Shown: positions 1 to 8,125 of the stretch, piece by piece
Numbering within the stretch: position 1 is the first letter of the stretch
How the letters are laid out: each line of letters opens with the position of its first letter
Origin: Pelethousia sp002409725
GTDB taxonomy: Bacteria; Bacillota; Clostridia; Christensenellales; CAG-138
Direction: 5' to 3'
Assembly: GCA_937915455.1 (NCBI GenBank)
Contig: CALDNN010000225.1
Coordinates: 4,630 to 68,629 of the forward strand
DNA: 64,000 nt
The notes under the pieces: model-generated
What the model was told of the DNA's origin: nothing
What the model saw: only the letters and a program-made list of their open reading frames with translations
The model's database searches: none
Translations under genes and position numbers: made by a program

Positions 1-390
1 ATCTATGCGCTGATTCCCCCCATACCCTATGGGTGCGGAGTCATTTTTGCGCTGTCTCTCGCCGCACTGGCGGTGCTTGCGTCTACAGGCTGCATTTACT
101 TTGCGGCATTTATCCGCCAGCTGATACGTTCTTATGGCCGGTTCCACCACAACGCCATAGCCTCTGCTTCCGGCAACGCGGTTCTTCCGTCCCTTGCGAT
201 TCACCCGCAGCTTCCCGCAAGAACCAACCGCCGCATTCGCACTGTTGCATTGTTTTCCCTTTCCATATTTGCGGCTTGCTTTGTCCTTGCAATGGTTGTA
301 TCCATGGTTTCTTCCGGTGTATTCGAGTTTTGGCATGCATGGGGCTGGTTTGGTTATGATGGGCCGTTATATAAGGGAGGCGCACTATGA
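1..390 (+). CDS. Membrane protein of unknown function, C-terminal part only
   Basis: The reading frame is open from base 1, so the start lies outside the window; 129 residues are visible. Two hydrophobic segments (about residues 12-33 and 81-104) flank a basic, Arg- and His-rich stretch, suggesting an integral membrane protein. The stop TGA overlaps the ATG of the next gene (ATGA), which indicates translational coupling with the two dehydrogenases downstream. I do not recognise the family. Base composition is lower in GC than the housekeeping genes after 3 kb, in keeping with a different origin for the first 2.4 kb. Confidence 0.6.
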   Translation: MYALIPPIPYGCGVIFALSLAALAVLASTGCIYFAAFIRQLIRSYGRFHHNAIASASGNAVLPSLAIHPQLPARTNRRIRTVALFSLSIFAACFVLAMVVSMVSSGVFEFWHAWGWFGYDGPLYKGGAL

Positions 391-1247
391 AAACAATTGT
401 GATTACTGGCGCAACTTCCGGCATTGGTCTGGAAACTGCACGCATTTTAGCGCGGCAAGGTTGCTTCATTATGGGAATAGGCCACAGCGTTGAAAACTGC
501 AAACGAGCGGAAGAAAGCATATTATCCGATAATCCAAACGCGAAAATTGCTTATTTCACTGCCGATCTGATGCAGCAGCGGGAAGTCCTACAAGCTGCGA
601 CAACAATCACGAAGTATTTAGATGAAAACTGTAACGGAGAGCTGTATGCGCTAATCAATAACGCCGGTTGCGTGCGCAGTTGGTATATGACAACCGAGGA
701 AGGATACGAACAGCAATTCGCGCTCAACTACCTCGCTGGATTTCTCCTAACCTACGAGTTGCTGCCATCCCTGCTCAGGGCAAACGGACGGGTCATGATC
801 ACCGGCAGCGAATCCCACAAGGGTATTAAGGTGCATTGGGATGATGTGATGCTCCGGCGCGGATATAATCCGCTGACGGCTTATAAGCAATCCAAGCTGT
901 GCAATATTCTGTTTGCAAAAGGGCTGAATGACCGTTACGCGCAATCCGGCGTCCATGCTTATGTCGTTGATCCGGGCCTTGTAAACACTGATATCGGTAA
1001 TAAGAAAACCGGCGGGCTTGTCAGCTGCGTTTGGGCGCTTCGCAAACGTTACGGCGTATCCCCGTCGGTACCGGCAGAAACCTATGCGTTTTTGTGCGGG
1101 CAGGAAGGAGCGCCGAAAGGACTCTATTATTATCTTTGCAAAGAGAAGACTTATAGCAAACATGTCACAGGCGAAAATGCAGACCGGCTGTTTGCGCTCA
1201 GCGAACGCTTATGCGGAATTCATTATGACAAGGAGAACGTATCATGA
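387..1247 (+). CDS. Short-chain dehydrogenase/reductase (SDR), retinol-dehydrogenase-like
   Basis: A 286-residue classical SDR, predicted to be a cytosolic NAD(P)-dependent oxidoreductase. The cofactor motif TGATSGIG is at residues 7-14, the structural NNAG at 91-94, and the catalytic set N114, S141, Y166 and K170 (YxxxK) is intact. The ATG overlaps the stop of the upstream membrane protein gene, and its own end overlaps the next SDR by ATGA, so the three genes form one tightly coupled unit. The sequence shows no substrate; a lipid, steroid or polyketide ketone would be a guess. The family call is firm, the role unknown. Confidence 0.88.
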   Translation: MKTIVITGATSGIGLETARILARQGCFIMGIGHSVENCKRAEESILSDNPNAKIAYFTADLMQQREVLQAATTITKYLDENCNGELYALINNAGCVRSWYMTTEEGYEQQFALNYLAGFLLTYELLPSLLRANGRVMITGSESHKGIKVHWDDVMLRRGYNPLTAYKQSKLCNILFAKGLNDRYAQSGVHAYVVDPGLVNTDIGNKKTGGLVSCVWALRKRYGVSPSVPAETYAFLCGQEGAPKGLYYYLCKEKTYSKHVTGENADRLFALSERLCGIHYDKENVS

Positions 1248-2047
1248 ACGTGATGATTACCGGGGCCGCCGGAGGCCTGGGCCGTGCGCTTGCAATCGAG
1301 TGTGGCCGCCGCGGATTTAATCTTTTTCTAACAGACGTGAATGAGGCGGGATTACGTTGTCTCCAGTCCGGATTGGAGCGGCAGTTTTCCGTTACGGTCA
1401 CAACGAAAGCCTGTGACCTGACCAGCGCTGTAAGCGTTGACAAAATGCTGAAAGTGATCGACAATCACAATATTCGTTTTGATATGCTGCTTAATATTGC
1501 CGGACTGGACTTCGAGGGAGGCTTTATGGGGCGTGAGCGCGAGAAGATTGTAAAAATCGTATCGCTCAACGATGCCGCAACGCTGCGGATTACACATGCA
1601 ATCTTGGAACGCCGCAGAACCGGCAAGCATTTTACTATTGTTTTTGTCTCCAGCCTTGCCTCCATGTTTCCAATGCCGCTTAAAGCAACGTACGCCGCCT
1701 CCAAACGGTTTCTGCTGGATTTCGCCACATCCTTACGGCAGGAGCTAAAAAATCAGGACGCGGATGTACTGGTGCTTTGTCCTGGGGGGCTGGTCACAAC
1801 AAAGGAAGCTATGGAAGGTATTGCCGTACAGGGTTTCTGGGGAGATGCGACCACAAATCGGCTGGAAGTTATTGCCCGTAAAACTCTTGATCGTGCGTTG
1901 GCGGGTCAAGGGGTCTATGTACCGGGAAGCCTGAATCGGACGCTTGCTTTTTTGGGAAGGTTAATACCTCGATCTTGGGTGGCAGCAGTGGTTTATTGGA
2001 GATGGAACCATGTCCACAGCAAGAGAATGAAACCATCAGTCGACTAA
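1244..2047 (+). CDS. Second short-chain dehydrogenase/reductase (SDR)
   Basis: A 267-residue SDR starting inside the stop of the preceding SDR (ATGA). Motifs: TGAAGGLG at residues 6-13, NIAG at 84-87, catalytic S136/S137, Y150 and K154. The C-terminal 40 residues contain a hydrophobic stretch (FLGRLIPRSWVAAVVYW), so it may be membrane-associated like some lipid-acting SDRs. Two different SDRs in tandem with a membrane protein suggest successive redox steps on one hydrophobic substrate, but this is inference. The gene ends exactly where a stretch of degraded minus-strand reading frames begins, so its 3' end lies close to a recombination boundary. Confidence 0.87.
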   Translation: MNVMITGAAGGLGRALAIECGRRGFNLFLTDVNEAGLRCLQSGLERQFSVTVTTKACDLTSAVSVDKMLKVIDNHNIRFDMLLNIAGLDFEGGFMGREREKIVKIVSLNDAATLRITHAILERRRTGKHFTIVFVSSLASMFPMPLKATYAASKRFLLDFATSLRQELKNQDADVLVLCPGGLVTTKEAMEGIAVQGFWGDATTNRLEVIARKTLDRALAGQGVYVPGSLNRTLAFLGRLIPRSWVAAVVYWRWNHVHSKRMKPSVD

Positions 2048-2051
2048 CCTT

Positions 2052-2156
2052 TACCCTGCTAATTCCATACTGCTGCAACAGCTCCCAAGCAGTACAATAT
2101 TCATCACCCATTGGCTCTTTGCTTACACTTCTAATTAGCTGCTTAAGATGATCCAT
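2052..2156 (-). pseudogene. Possible remnant of a small acidic protein
   Basis: From an ATG at 2156 the minus strand reads about 35 plausible residues (beginning MDHLKQLIRSVSKE) before running into the antisense of the upstream SDR gene. A similar-sized remnant lies just upstream on the same strand. No family is recognised; it resembles the row of very small genes seen in phage or plasmid regulatory regions. It may be chance, so confidence is low. Confidence 0.25.
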
Positions 2157-2185
2157 AAGTCACCTACGCCTCATACAGGCCTGAA

Positions 2186-2350
2186 TCACGGCCTTGGTAC
2201 TATGTCATCAGTACAATTGCTACATAGATCCGGCTTTGTGCTCCGCAAGGTGTCCAGAAGGTCAGCGGCATCGCGCATCAATGCCGCCCTGCAATAAAAA
2301 TAGGGATACTGGGGGTTTTTATTGTAATGACAGGTGATGCAATTATCATA
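2186..2350 (-). pseudogene. Remnant of a Cys-rich small protein (CxxC...C...CxxC)
   Basis: The minus strand reads 54 residues without a stop from 2350 to the TGA at 2186-2188. It contains YDNCITCHYNKNP, then YFYCRAALMRDAADLLDTL and a closing CSNC. Paired CxxC motifs suggest a zinc-ribbon-like peptide such as those of phage early regions. No start codon with a ribosome-binding site is visible in frame; upstream the frame runs into a Gly-rich stretch over a hairpin (2347-2380). I read it as a broken gene. Confidence 0.35.
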
Positions 2351-2380
2351 GCCGCCCCCGCCCGGCCATGGGCGGCTATG
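2347..2380. repeat. Inverted repeat, 11-bp arms
   Basis: CATAGCCGCCC (2347-2357) and GGGCGGCTATG (2370-2380) are perfect inverted copies around a 12-base loop. No clear T-run follows on either strand, so it is not a classical intrinsic terminator. It lies inside the row of decayed frames downstream of the truncated deacetylase gene. Confidence 0.5.
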
Positions 2381-2384
2381 AGAT

Positions 2385-2460
2385 GTTTAACCTTTTCTTC
2401 GAAGCCCTCCGGGGAAGCCATAGGCGCTCGGATGAGCGTCTAAAGCCTTGTAGATGCTGG
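2385..2460 (-). pseudogene. Remnant with a helix-turn-helix-like stretch
   Basis: Immediately after the truncated deacetylase, the minus strand reads IKIASIYKALDAHPSAYGFP in one frame. It continues as EGFEEKVKHLIAAHG in another; removing one C from a C-run near 2410 joins the two frames. The pattern recalls a small DNA-binding helix-turn-helix but is too short to assign. It is evidently a frameshifted fragment. Confidence 0.3.
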
Positions 2461-2466
2461 CAATTT

Positions 2467-3057
2467 TTATGCTTGGGATGTATCCAGATCCCACTGGATC
2501 ACCTCGTAGCCCATCTCGCGCACGGTAAGGATAACCGTGTCGTTGTATTCACCATAGGGCGGGCGGAAGAGGGTGCATTTTTTGCCTGTAAGCTTTACCA
2601 TCATATCCTCAAAATCATTGAGTTCTTTCTGGATCTGCTTTTTGCTCAGCTGGTTCATATGTGGATGGGTGGCCGTGTGGTTACCCAATTCGTGCCCGGC
2701 TGCGTTGATGGCCTTAACGTTATCCGGGTATTTTTCTGCCCAGAAGCCGCAGAGGAAAAACGTGGCCTTCACGTTATAACGGGCCAGGGTATCCAGGATG
2801 AAGGGCGTTTTGTCATCCTCCCAGGCCGCGTCGATGGACAGGGCGATCTTGCGATCGGCCCTGTCCACGCTGTAGACCGGCACCTCCTTCTTGCGCCCGG
2901 CCAGAACTTCCCGTTCGTATTCCTCCACCACGGCGCTGCTGCTGGCCACGGCGGCATCCGGGGCGAAGCTGAGCAGCAGGATGATCCCTGTAATAAGGAC
3001 GGCCAGCACGATGGCCGCAATGATGAGCGTGCGCTTGGTAATAACGAAGATGCGCAA
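2467..3057 (-). CDS. PdaB-like polysaccharide deacetylase, C-terminally truncated
   Basis: A 196-residue protein with an N-terminal membrane anchor (about residues 10-30) and a NodB-type carbohydrate esterase domain. Motifs: SIDAAWED (metal/catalytic Asp region), the GHELGNHTATH His motif and FRPPYGEYN. PdaB acts on peptidoglycan during sporulation in Bacillus. Family members are about 250 residues; here the last ~45, including the C-terminal Leu-His motif, are missing: the frame stops after VIQWDLDTSQA and runs into unrelated decayed sequence. TTG at 3057 was chosen because GGGGGAGG lies 8 bases upstream; the ATG at 3078 has no such site and would include that site in its own codons. It may be a pseudogene. 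Confidence 0.75.
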   Translation of the reverse strand: MRIFVITKRTLIIAAIVLAVLITGIILLLSFAPDAAVASSSAVVEEYEREVLAGRKKEVPVYSVDRADRKIALSIDAAWEDDKTPFILDTLARYNVKATFFLCGFWAEKYPDNVKAINAAGHELGNHTATHPHMNQLSKKQIQKELNDFEDMMVKLTGKKCTLFRPPYGEYNDTVILTVREMGYEVIQWDLDTSQA

Positions 3058-3117
3058 AGCGGACGACCTCCCCCACATGTTGATTGATGTTTAGATATAT
3101 GCGGACGGAGGGCGGAC

Positions 3118-3146
3118 TTTGCAGAAAATATGCACTATGGTAAAAT
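3118..3146 (+). promoter_or_regulatory. Putative sigma-A promoter of recD2
   Basis: TTTGCA, a 17-base spacer and TAAAAT precede the recD2 start (ATG at 3179, GGAG upstream). The -35 match is moderate. Confidence 0.4.
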
Positions 3147-3178
3147 AGAGCTATCATAAAGCGAGGAGAAGGCAAGAA

Positions 3179-5386
3179 ATGGAGCTTTCGGGCACGGTGA
3201 AAACCATTATATTCCGCAGCGAGGATACGGGCTTTACCGTGCTGGAGCTTACGGATCAGAGCGGAGATGAGCTTACCGCCGTGGGCGAAATGCCCCTGGC
3301 CAGCGTGGGTGAGCGCATCGAGCTTAGCGGCGAGTGGACGGAGCACCGCGCCTATGGCCGTCAGTTCCGCGCCGCCTCCTGCAAAACGCTGGCCCCGGCT
3401 ACCTTGGCCGCCCTGAAGAATTATCTGGCCAGCGGCCTCATCAAGGGCGTGGGGGAGAGCACGGCCGAGGCCATCGTGCAAAGCTTCGGCATGGAAACGC
3501 TGGAGGTGCTGGAAAATACACCCGAGCGGCTGGCAGAGGTGCCCGGTATCGGCCGGGTGCGGACGGCCACCATCTCCGCCTCCTTTGCGGCCCAAAGGGG
3601 CCTTAGGGATATCATGCTGGGCCTGCAAAAATACGGCGTGACCGTGGGCCAGGCTATGAAGCTATATAAAATATACGGCGAGCTGTGCCTCGCCAAAATC
3701 GAAGAAAACCCCTACAGGCTGATCGACGACGTGGAGGGCATCGGCTTCAAAACGGCGGACGCCATCGCAAGGAGCGGCGGCGTAGAGCCGGATTCCACCT
3801 ACCGCCTGCGTGCCGGGGTCAAATATACCCTGCAATGGGCCCGGCAGGAGGGGCATACCTACCTGCCCAGGGAAAAGCTCGTTTCCGTAGCCGCGGATAT
3901 CCTGGGCGCAGACGTAGGCCCCGTGGAGCGGGCCATTGCCGAAATGGCGCTAATGGGCGACCTGGTACTGGAAGAGGTCGAAGGTGAAGCCGGCGTGTTC
4001 CTGCCAGGCCTATATAAGATGGAGATGGACTGCGCCAGCCGCCTGCTCATTTTGAGCCGGCCGCCCCTCGAGAACCCATTTTTCCGCCCCAAGGCCCAGA
4101 TCAGCCGCCTGGAAGGGCAGCTGGGCGTCACATTAGCCGAGGCACAGCGCCGGGCCGTGGAGCTGGCGCTCTCCTCGGGCGTGCTGGTGATCACCGGCGG
4201 GCCGGGCACGGGTAAAACCACCATTTTGCGCTTCGTCATCACGTTGCTGGAGGATATGGGCCTTGATTACGAGCTCTGCGCACCCACGGGCCGAGCTGCC
4301 AAGCGCATGGGCGAGGCCACGGGCCGCGAGGCCCGCACCATCCACCGCCTGCTCGAATATGGCTTTGGCGAGGCCGGCTTTGGCAAAAATGAGGAGAACA
4401 CCATCCTTGCGGATGTGATTATCGTAGACGAGATGAGCATGGTGGATGTGCCGTTGATGCATGCCTTGCTTAGGGCCACGGCCCCGGGCACCCGCATGAT
4501 CATGGTGGGGGATAGCGACCAGTTACCGCCCGTGGGCGCAGGCAACGTGCTGAGGGATTTGGTAACCTCGGCCCAGGCCAGCGTGGTGCGGCTGACGGAG
4601 ATTTTCCGCCAGGCGGGCCGCAGCGCCATCGTTACCAATGCCCACCGCATCAACCAGGGCCAGCCGCCCTTGCTCACAGGCTTTGCCGATTTCGGCTTCG
4701 AGCCGATGGAAAGCGCGGAGGAGGTGGTCAGCCGGGTAATCGGTCTCTGCTCGGGGCGCACGAGCCGCCTGGGCACGGATGATCCCCTCAAAGACGTGCA
4801 AGTACTGGCCCCCATGAAGAAGGGCCCCCTGGGTGTGCATAACCTCAACCGCCGCATGCAGGCCGCGCTGAACCCGCCCGCGCACAAAAAGAAGGAGCGG
4901 GCCTATGGGGATACGGTCTTTCGCGAAGGCGACAAGGTGATGCAAGTGAGGAACGACTACCGCTTGGGCTGGACGCGCAGCCTGCCAGGTCAGGCCCCGG
5001 AGATGGGGGAGGGCGTCTACAATGGCGATCTGGGTACCATCATGGCCGTGGATCTTTACGAGCAGAGCGTGGAGGTGCTCTTTGACGATGGCCGCACCGC
5101 TCTCTATGAATTCTCCATGCTGGATGAATTGGAGCTTGCGTATTGCATCTCCATCCATAAGAGCCAGGGCAGCGAGTTCCCCATCGTGCTTTTGCCCATC
5201 ATGGGCGGGCCGCCCCTGCTGATGACCCGCAACCTGCTCTACACCGCCGTGACCCGTGCCCGCAAAAAGGTTTACATCCTGGGCCGGGAATCCGCCTTGG
5301 GCCAGATGGTGGCCAACAATCAGGTCAAGCGGCGCTACAGCGCCCTCTGCGCCTTTTTACAGCGGCAAAAGGAGCTTTTGCCATGA
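3179..5386 (+). CDS. recD2: RecD2-type ATP-dependent DNA helicase (SF1B)
   Basis: A 735-residue RecD2/RecD-like helicase of the kind found without RecBC; a 5'-3' DNA helicase in DNA repair. The N-terminal region (about 1-310) has the OB-like segment and tandem helix-hairpin-helix elements (GLIKGVGEST, EVPGIGRV, GIGFKTAD). The motor follows, with Walker A GGPGTGKT at 340-347 (Lys346), Walker B DE at 417-418, a GDSDQLPPVG motif and the late SF1 motif HKSQGSEFP with TAVTRARKKVYI near the C-terminus. Full length. The comF gene overlaps its stop, an arrangement common in Clostridia, so the two are co-transcribed. Confidence 0.95.
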   Translation: MELSGTVKTIIFRSEDTGFTVLELTDQSGDELTAVGEMPLASVGERIELSGEWTEHRAYGRQFRAASCKTLAPATLAALKNYLASGLIKGVGESTAEAIVQSFGMETLEVLENTPERLAEVPGIGRVRTATISASFAAQRGLRDIMLGLQKYGVTVGQAMKLYKIYGELCLAKIEENPYRLIDDVEGIGFKTADAIARSGGVEPDSTYRLRAGVKYTLQWARQEGHTYLPREKLVSVAADILGADVGPVERAIAEMALMGDLVLEEVEGEAGVFLPGLYKMEMDCASRLLILSRPPLENPFFRPKAQISRLEGQLGVTLAEAQRRAVELALSSGVLVITGGPGTGKTTILRFVITLLEDMGLDYELCAPTGRAAKRMGEATGREARTIHRLLEYGFGEAGFGKNEENTILADVIIVDEMSMVDVPLMHALLRATAPGTRMIMVGDSDQLPPVGAGNVLRDLVTSAQASVVRLTEIFRQAGRSAIVTNAHRINQGQPPLLTGFADFGFEPMESAEEVVSRVIGLCSGRTSRLGTDDPLKDVQVLAPMKKGPLGVHNLNRRMQAALNPPAHKKKERAYGDTVFREGDKVMQVRNDYRLGWTRSLPGQAPEMGEGVYNGDLGTIMAVDLYEQSVEVLFDDGRTALYEFSMLDELELAYCISIHKSQGSEFPIVLLPIMGGPPLLMTRNLLYTAVTRARKKVYILGRESALGQMVANNQVKRRYSALCAFLQRQKELLP

Positions 5387-6084
5387 GATTGGCGGAGATG
5401 TTTTTGAACGCCCTCTATCCGCGCGGCCTAACTTGCGACCTTTGCGGCCGGGATGCGCGTTTTGGCGAAAGCGGCCCTGCGGCCTACCTTTGCCCGGCCT
5501 GCCTGGCGTTGCTGCGCCCTGCCCCGGCCCTGTCCCCGCCCGATGGCCTCGACGGAGCTGCGGCGGGGCTTTTGTATACCCCCGAGGCAGCCCGCCTGAT
5601 GCACCGCTTCAAATACGGGCAGGGCCGCTATCTGGCCGAAACCTTCACCGCCTTCCTGCCTCTGCCCGAGGCGGCGTTTGCCTGCATCCTGGCCGTTCCG
5701 CTTTACCCGGCCCGGGAGAAGCGGCGGGGGTATAACCAAAGCGCCCTGCTGGCCCGGTGCATATCCACACGAACGGGTATACCCGTGGATAGCTCCTTAC
5801 TATTACGTACTCGGGATACAGCCAGCCAGACGACGCTCGACCATGAGGCCCGCGCCCGCAATGTGCGTGGCGCTTTTCGGCCGGGTGGGGAGGTAAAGGG
5901 CCTTTCCTTCCTGCTGGTGGATGACGTGTTCACCACCGGGGCGACCCTGGGGGAGTGCGCAAAAACACTCAAGGCAGCCGGTGCGGACAAGGTTTACGCC
6001 CTCGCCGCCTGTGCGGCGGAACTCTGCGCGGGCGGGCCCTACGCGGACAGCGAGCGCAGGGCCCGGCCTTCTGATGATTTTTAA
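5383..6084 (+). CDS. comF: ComF family protein (phosphoribosyltransferase fold)
   Basis: 233 residues. An N-terminal zinc-binding part has C18, C21, C37 and C40. It is followed by a phosphoribosyltransferase domain with RGYNQS (115-120) and the PRPP-binding loop VDDVFTTGATL at 179-189. In naturally competent bacteria ComF supports DNA uptake; no other competence gene is seen here, so the cellular role is uncertain. The start ATG overlaps the recD2 stop (ATGA). The last residues are Ser/Arg-rich and not conserved. Confidence 0.9.
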   Translation: MRLAEMFLNALYPRGLTCDLCGRDARFGESGPAAYLCPACLALLRPAPALSPPDGLDGAAAGLLYTPEAARLMHRFKYGQGRYLAETFTAFLPLPEAAFACILAVPLYPAREKRRGYNQSALLARCISTRTGIPVDSSLLLRTRDTASQTTLDHEARARNVRGAFRPGGEVKGLSFLLVDDVFTTGATLGECAKTLKAAGADKVYALAACAAELCAGGPYADSERRARPSDDF

Positions 6085-6142
6085 GGCCTACGGCGTTTTT
6101 TCGGGTTTGCGGCATGGAGTGCCGGGTGGCCGTGCCAGGACG

Positions 6143-6169
6143 AAAAAAGGAGCGGAATTGCCGCTCCTT
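6143..6169 (-). terminator. Intrinsic terminator of the DegV pair
   Basis: Stem AAGGAGCGG/CCGCTCCTT (6147-6155 with 6161-6169), followed on the minus strand by six Ts. It lies just after the stop of the downstream DegV gene. Confidence 0.85.
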
Positions 6170-6187
6170 CGTGCTGCCTATATGCTG

Positions 6188-7039
6188 TTAAAACGCCACG
6201 ATGATGCCACCGGCGTTAGCGTACATAGTGCTGATGCCGCTGCTCCTGCAGATAAGGCTCTTGGCGAAGGGGCAAATCTCGAGAATACGGCGGCAAATTT
6301 CTTCCGCCCGCTCGAGGCAGGCGCAATGGGTGATGACCAGTGTCTTTTCCGGGCAGGGCCGGGCGTCGTAGATGGATTTGATGTAATCCACCATGGCGGA
6401 GAGGGCACGGTTTACGCCGATGCTCTTGGCCCGCACCGCGATGTCGCCGTTGCCGTCGGAAGCCATCACCATTTTGATGCGTAGGGCGTTTACGGCCAGA
6501 GCCTGCAAATGGTTAAGGCGCCCGTTTTTGCGAAGTACATTTAAATCTTCCAACACGAAGATGGTGGCCATCTCCAAAATGAACGCCTCTACATTTTTGA
6601 CGAGCTCGGCAAAGGGCATACCGCCTTCCGCCAATTCCTGTATGCGAAGGCAGATATCCACCTGACCGCAGGCGGCGGAAAGAGAGTTGAACACATGGAT
6701 GTTCTTTTGCGGATAAATCTTGCGGGCCTCCTCTGCACCCACGCAGGCGCTGGCATAGGAGCCGCTCATCTTATCGGAGAGGGTTACGATGTATACATCC
6801 TGCGCTTCCCCGGCGCAGGCCTCGGCAAAGAGCATGGGCGAGGGGCAGGCGGAGCGGGGCGCGGATTTGCTCAGGGCAATGGCAGCCACGAAGGCGTCGG
6901 TATCCAGGTCGCTGTTATCCAAAAAATGATCCCCGTCCAACTCGATAGAAAGGGGAACGCGTGTGACGAAGGAGAGGACATCCTCCCCATGCTGCACATA
7001 ATCGCAGCAGCTGTCCGATATGATTTTGTAATGGCTCAT
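6188..7039 (-). CDS. DegV family (fatty-acid-binding) protein
   Basis: A 283-residue DegV protein. The family binds a fatty acid, and Gram-positive members (FakB) present fatty acids to a FakA kinase; no fakA is seen here. Features: the N-terminal SDSCCDY motif (residues 8-14), a central SDKMSGSY segment, and a C-terminal TMYANAGGIIVAF in place of the usual G-H-xGPG, suggesting a divergent ligand site. It lies 6 bp after another DegV gene, so the pair is one operon. ATG start with GAGG nearby. Confidence 0.85.
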   Translation of the reverse strand: MSHYKIISDSCCDYVQHGEDVLSFVTRVPLSIELDGDHFLDNSDLDTDAFVAAIALSKSAPRSACPSPMLFAEACAGEAQDVYIVTLSDKMSGSYASACVGAEEARKIYPQKNIHVFNSLSAACGQVDICLRIQELAEGGMPFAELVKNVEAFILEMATIFVLEDLNVLRKNGRLNHLQALAVNALRIKMVMASDGNGDIAVRAKSIGVNRALSAMVDYIKSIYDARPCPEKTLVITHCACLERAEEICRRILEICPFAKSLICRSSGISTMYANAGGIIVAF

Positions 7040-7045
7040 AAGCGC

Positions 7046-7918
7046 TTACCTCATTGTGCCCAGGAAGAAGAGGGCGATGGTTCCGGGTCCACTGTGCGAG
7101 CCGATGACCGGCCCTACGTAGTTGATGATGATATCCTTGACAGGCATTCGCTCGCGTATCATAGAGGCCAATAGCTCTGCATCCTTTATACAATCGCCGT
7201 GGCTGATGAAGATGGTTTGGTTCTCGGGCTCAATGGCGGTTTCCTGCATCTTCTGCGCCAGATATTTGAGGGAGTTGCGGCGGCTGCGAACTTTATCCAC
7301 AAAGATCAGCCGGCCCTCGTCGTCCATATGCAGCACCGGCTTTATGCCTAGCATTGTGCCCAGTATGGCGGAGGAAGCGGATACCCGGCCGCCCCGGTGC
7401 AGGAATTTCAGGTCGTCCACCGTGAACCAATGGCATTGGTGGAATTTTTGCGCTTCGGCATAATCGCGGGCTTCTTCGATGGTTTTGCCCGCGCGCTTTT
7501 GCTGCACGGTGAGGTGGATGAGCATACCCTGGCCCAACGAGGCGCTGCGGGTATCTACGGCATAGAGCTTGGCCTCCGGGTAGCGGGGTGCGAGCTCCTC
7601 CATGGCCACCGCGCCGGCGCTGTAGGTGCCGGAGAGGGCGGAGGAAAAGCCCAGGTAGAGGATGTCCTTGCCGGCTTGGAGCACGGGCTCCATGGCCTCA
7701 ATGAACTGTGTCACGTTGATAGCCGAGGTCGTGGCGACCTGCCCCTGGCGCAGGAGAGCGTAGCAGGTATCAAAGGGGAGCGCTTTACCCGCCAAGTCGT
7801 TTTCGTAGGTATTACCGCCGACGGTGACGAAAAGGGGAATAACCGTCAACTCCAGATCTTGTGCCATTTGAGCAGGAAGATCGCAAGATGAATCGGTAAA
7901 GATCACATATTCGCGCAT
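7046..7918 (-). CDS. DegV family (fatty-acid-binding) protein
   Basis: A 290-residue DegV protein, first gene of a two-gene operon. It shows the FTDSSCDLP N-terminal motif, SSALSGTY for fatty-acid carboxylate binding, KFLHRGGRVS, and the C-terminal GSHSGPGTIALFF motif of the family, so it looks ligand-competent, unlike its divergent downstream paralogue. The start at 7918 (MREYVIFTDSS) was chosen because GGAGGGG lies 4-10 bases upstream; an upstream ATG at 7972 lies in the promoter region. A third paralogue is at 28,938. Confidence 0.9.
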   Translation of the reverse strand: MREYVIFTDSSCDLPAQMAQDLELTVIPLFVTVGGNTYENDLAGKALPFDTCYALLRQGQVATTSAINVTQFIEAMEPVLQAGKDILYLGFSSALSGTYSAGAVAMEELAPRYPEAKLYAVDTRSASLGQGMLIHLTVQQKRAGKTIEEARDYAEAQKFHQCHWFTVDDLKFLHRGGRVSASSAILGTMLGIKPVLHMDDEGRLIFVDKVRSRRNSLKYLAQKMQETAIEPENQTIFISHGDCIKDAELLASMIRERMPVKDIIINYVGPVIGSHSGPGTIALFFLGTMR

Positions 7919-7977
7919 ACTACCCCTCCTTCCTTTGTGCCCTAGGGTAACCATATTTGCCATATTTAGCATATAAA

Positions 7978-8006
7978 ATCATACCACAGACGGGGTCAGT
8001 AGTCAA
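7978..8006 (-). promoter_or_regulatory. Sigma-A promoter of the DegV operon
   Basis: On the minus strand TTGACT (8006-8001), a 17-base spacer and TATGAT (7983-7978). The start codon is at 7918 and the region between is AT-rich. Confidence 0.65.
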
Positions 8007-8046
8007 TCTCGGCCGCCCCGCCGCGCAGGCATGCAGGCGAGAGGGA

Positions 8047-8076
8047 TTGACAAAACGGACGAACGTTTACCATAAT
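8047..8076 (+). promoter_or_regulatory. Sigma-A promoter of the flavoprotein gene
   Basis: TTGACA (8047-8052), an 18-base spacer and CATAAT (8071-8076). Confidence 0.6.
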
Positions 8077-8087
8077 GTAAGAAAAAA

Positions 8088-8119
8088 CCGGGGCCGGGGC
8101 GCGGCCCCGGGCCGGGAGG
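8088..8119 (+). promoter_or_regulatory. GC-rich 5' UTR hairpin abutting the ribosome-binding site
   Basis: CCGGGGCC (8088-8095) pairs with GGCCCCGG (8103-8110). GGGAGG, the ribosome-binding site, follows at 8114-8119 before the ATG at 8126. The hairpin lies between the promoter and the start codon and could tune initiation; no T-run follows, so it is not a terminator. Confidence 0.45.
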
Positions 8120-8125
8120 TAAAAA

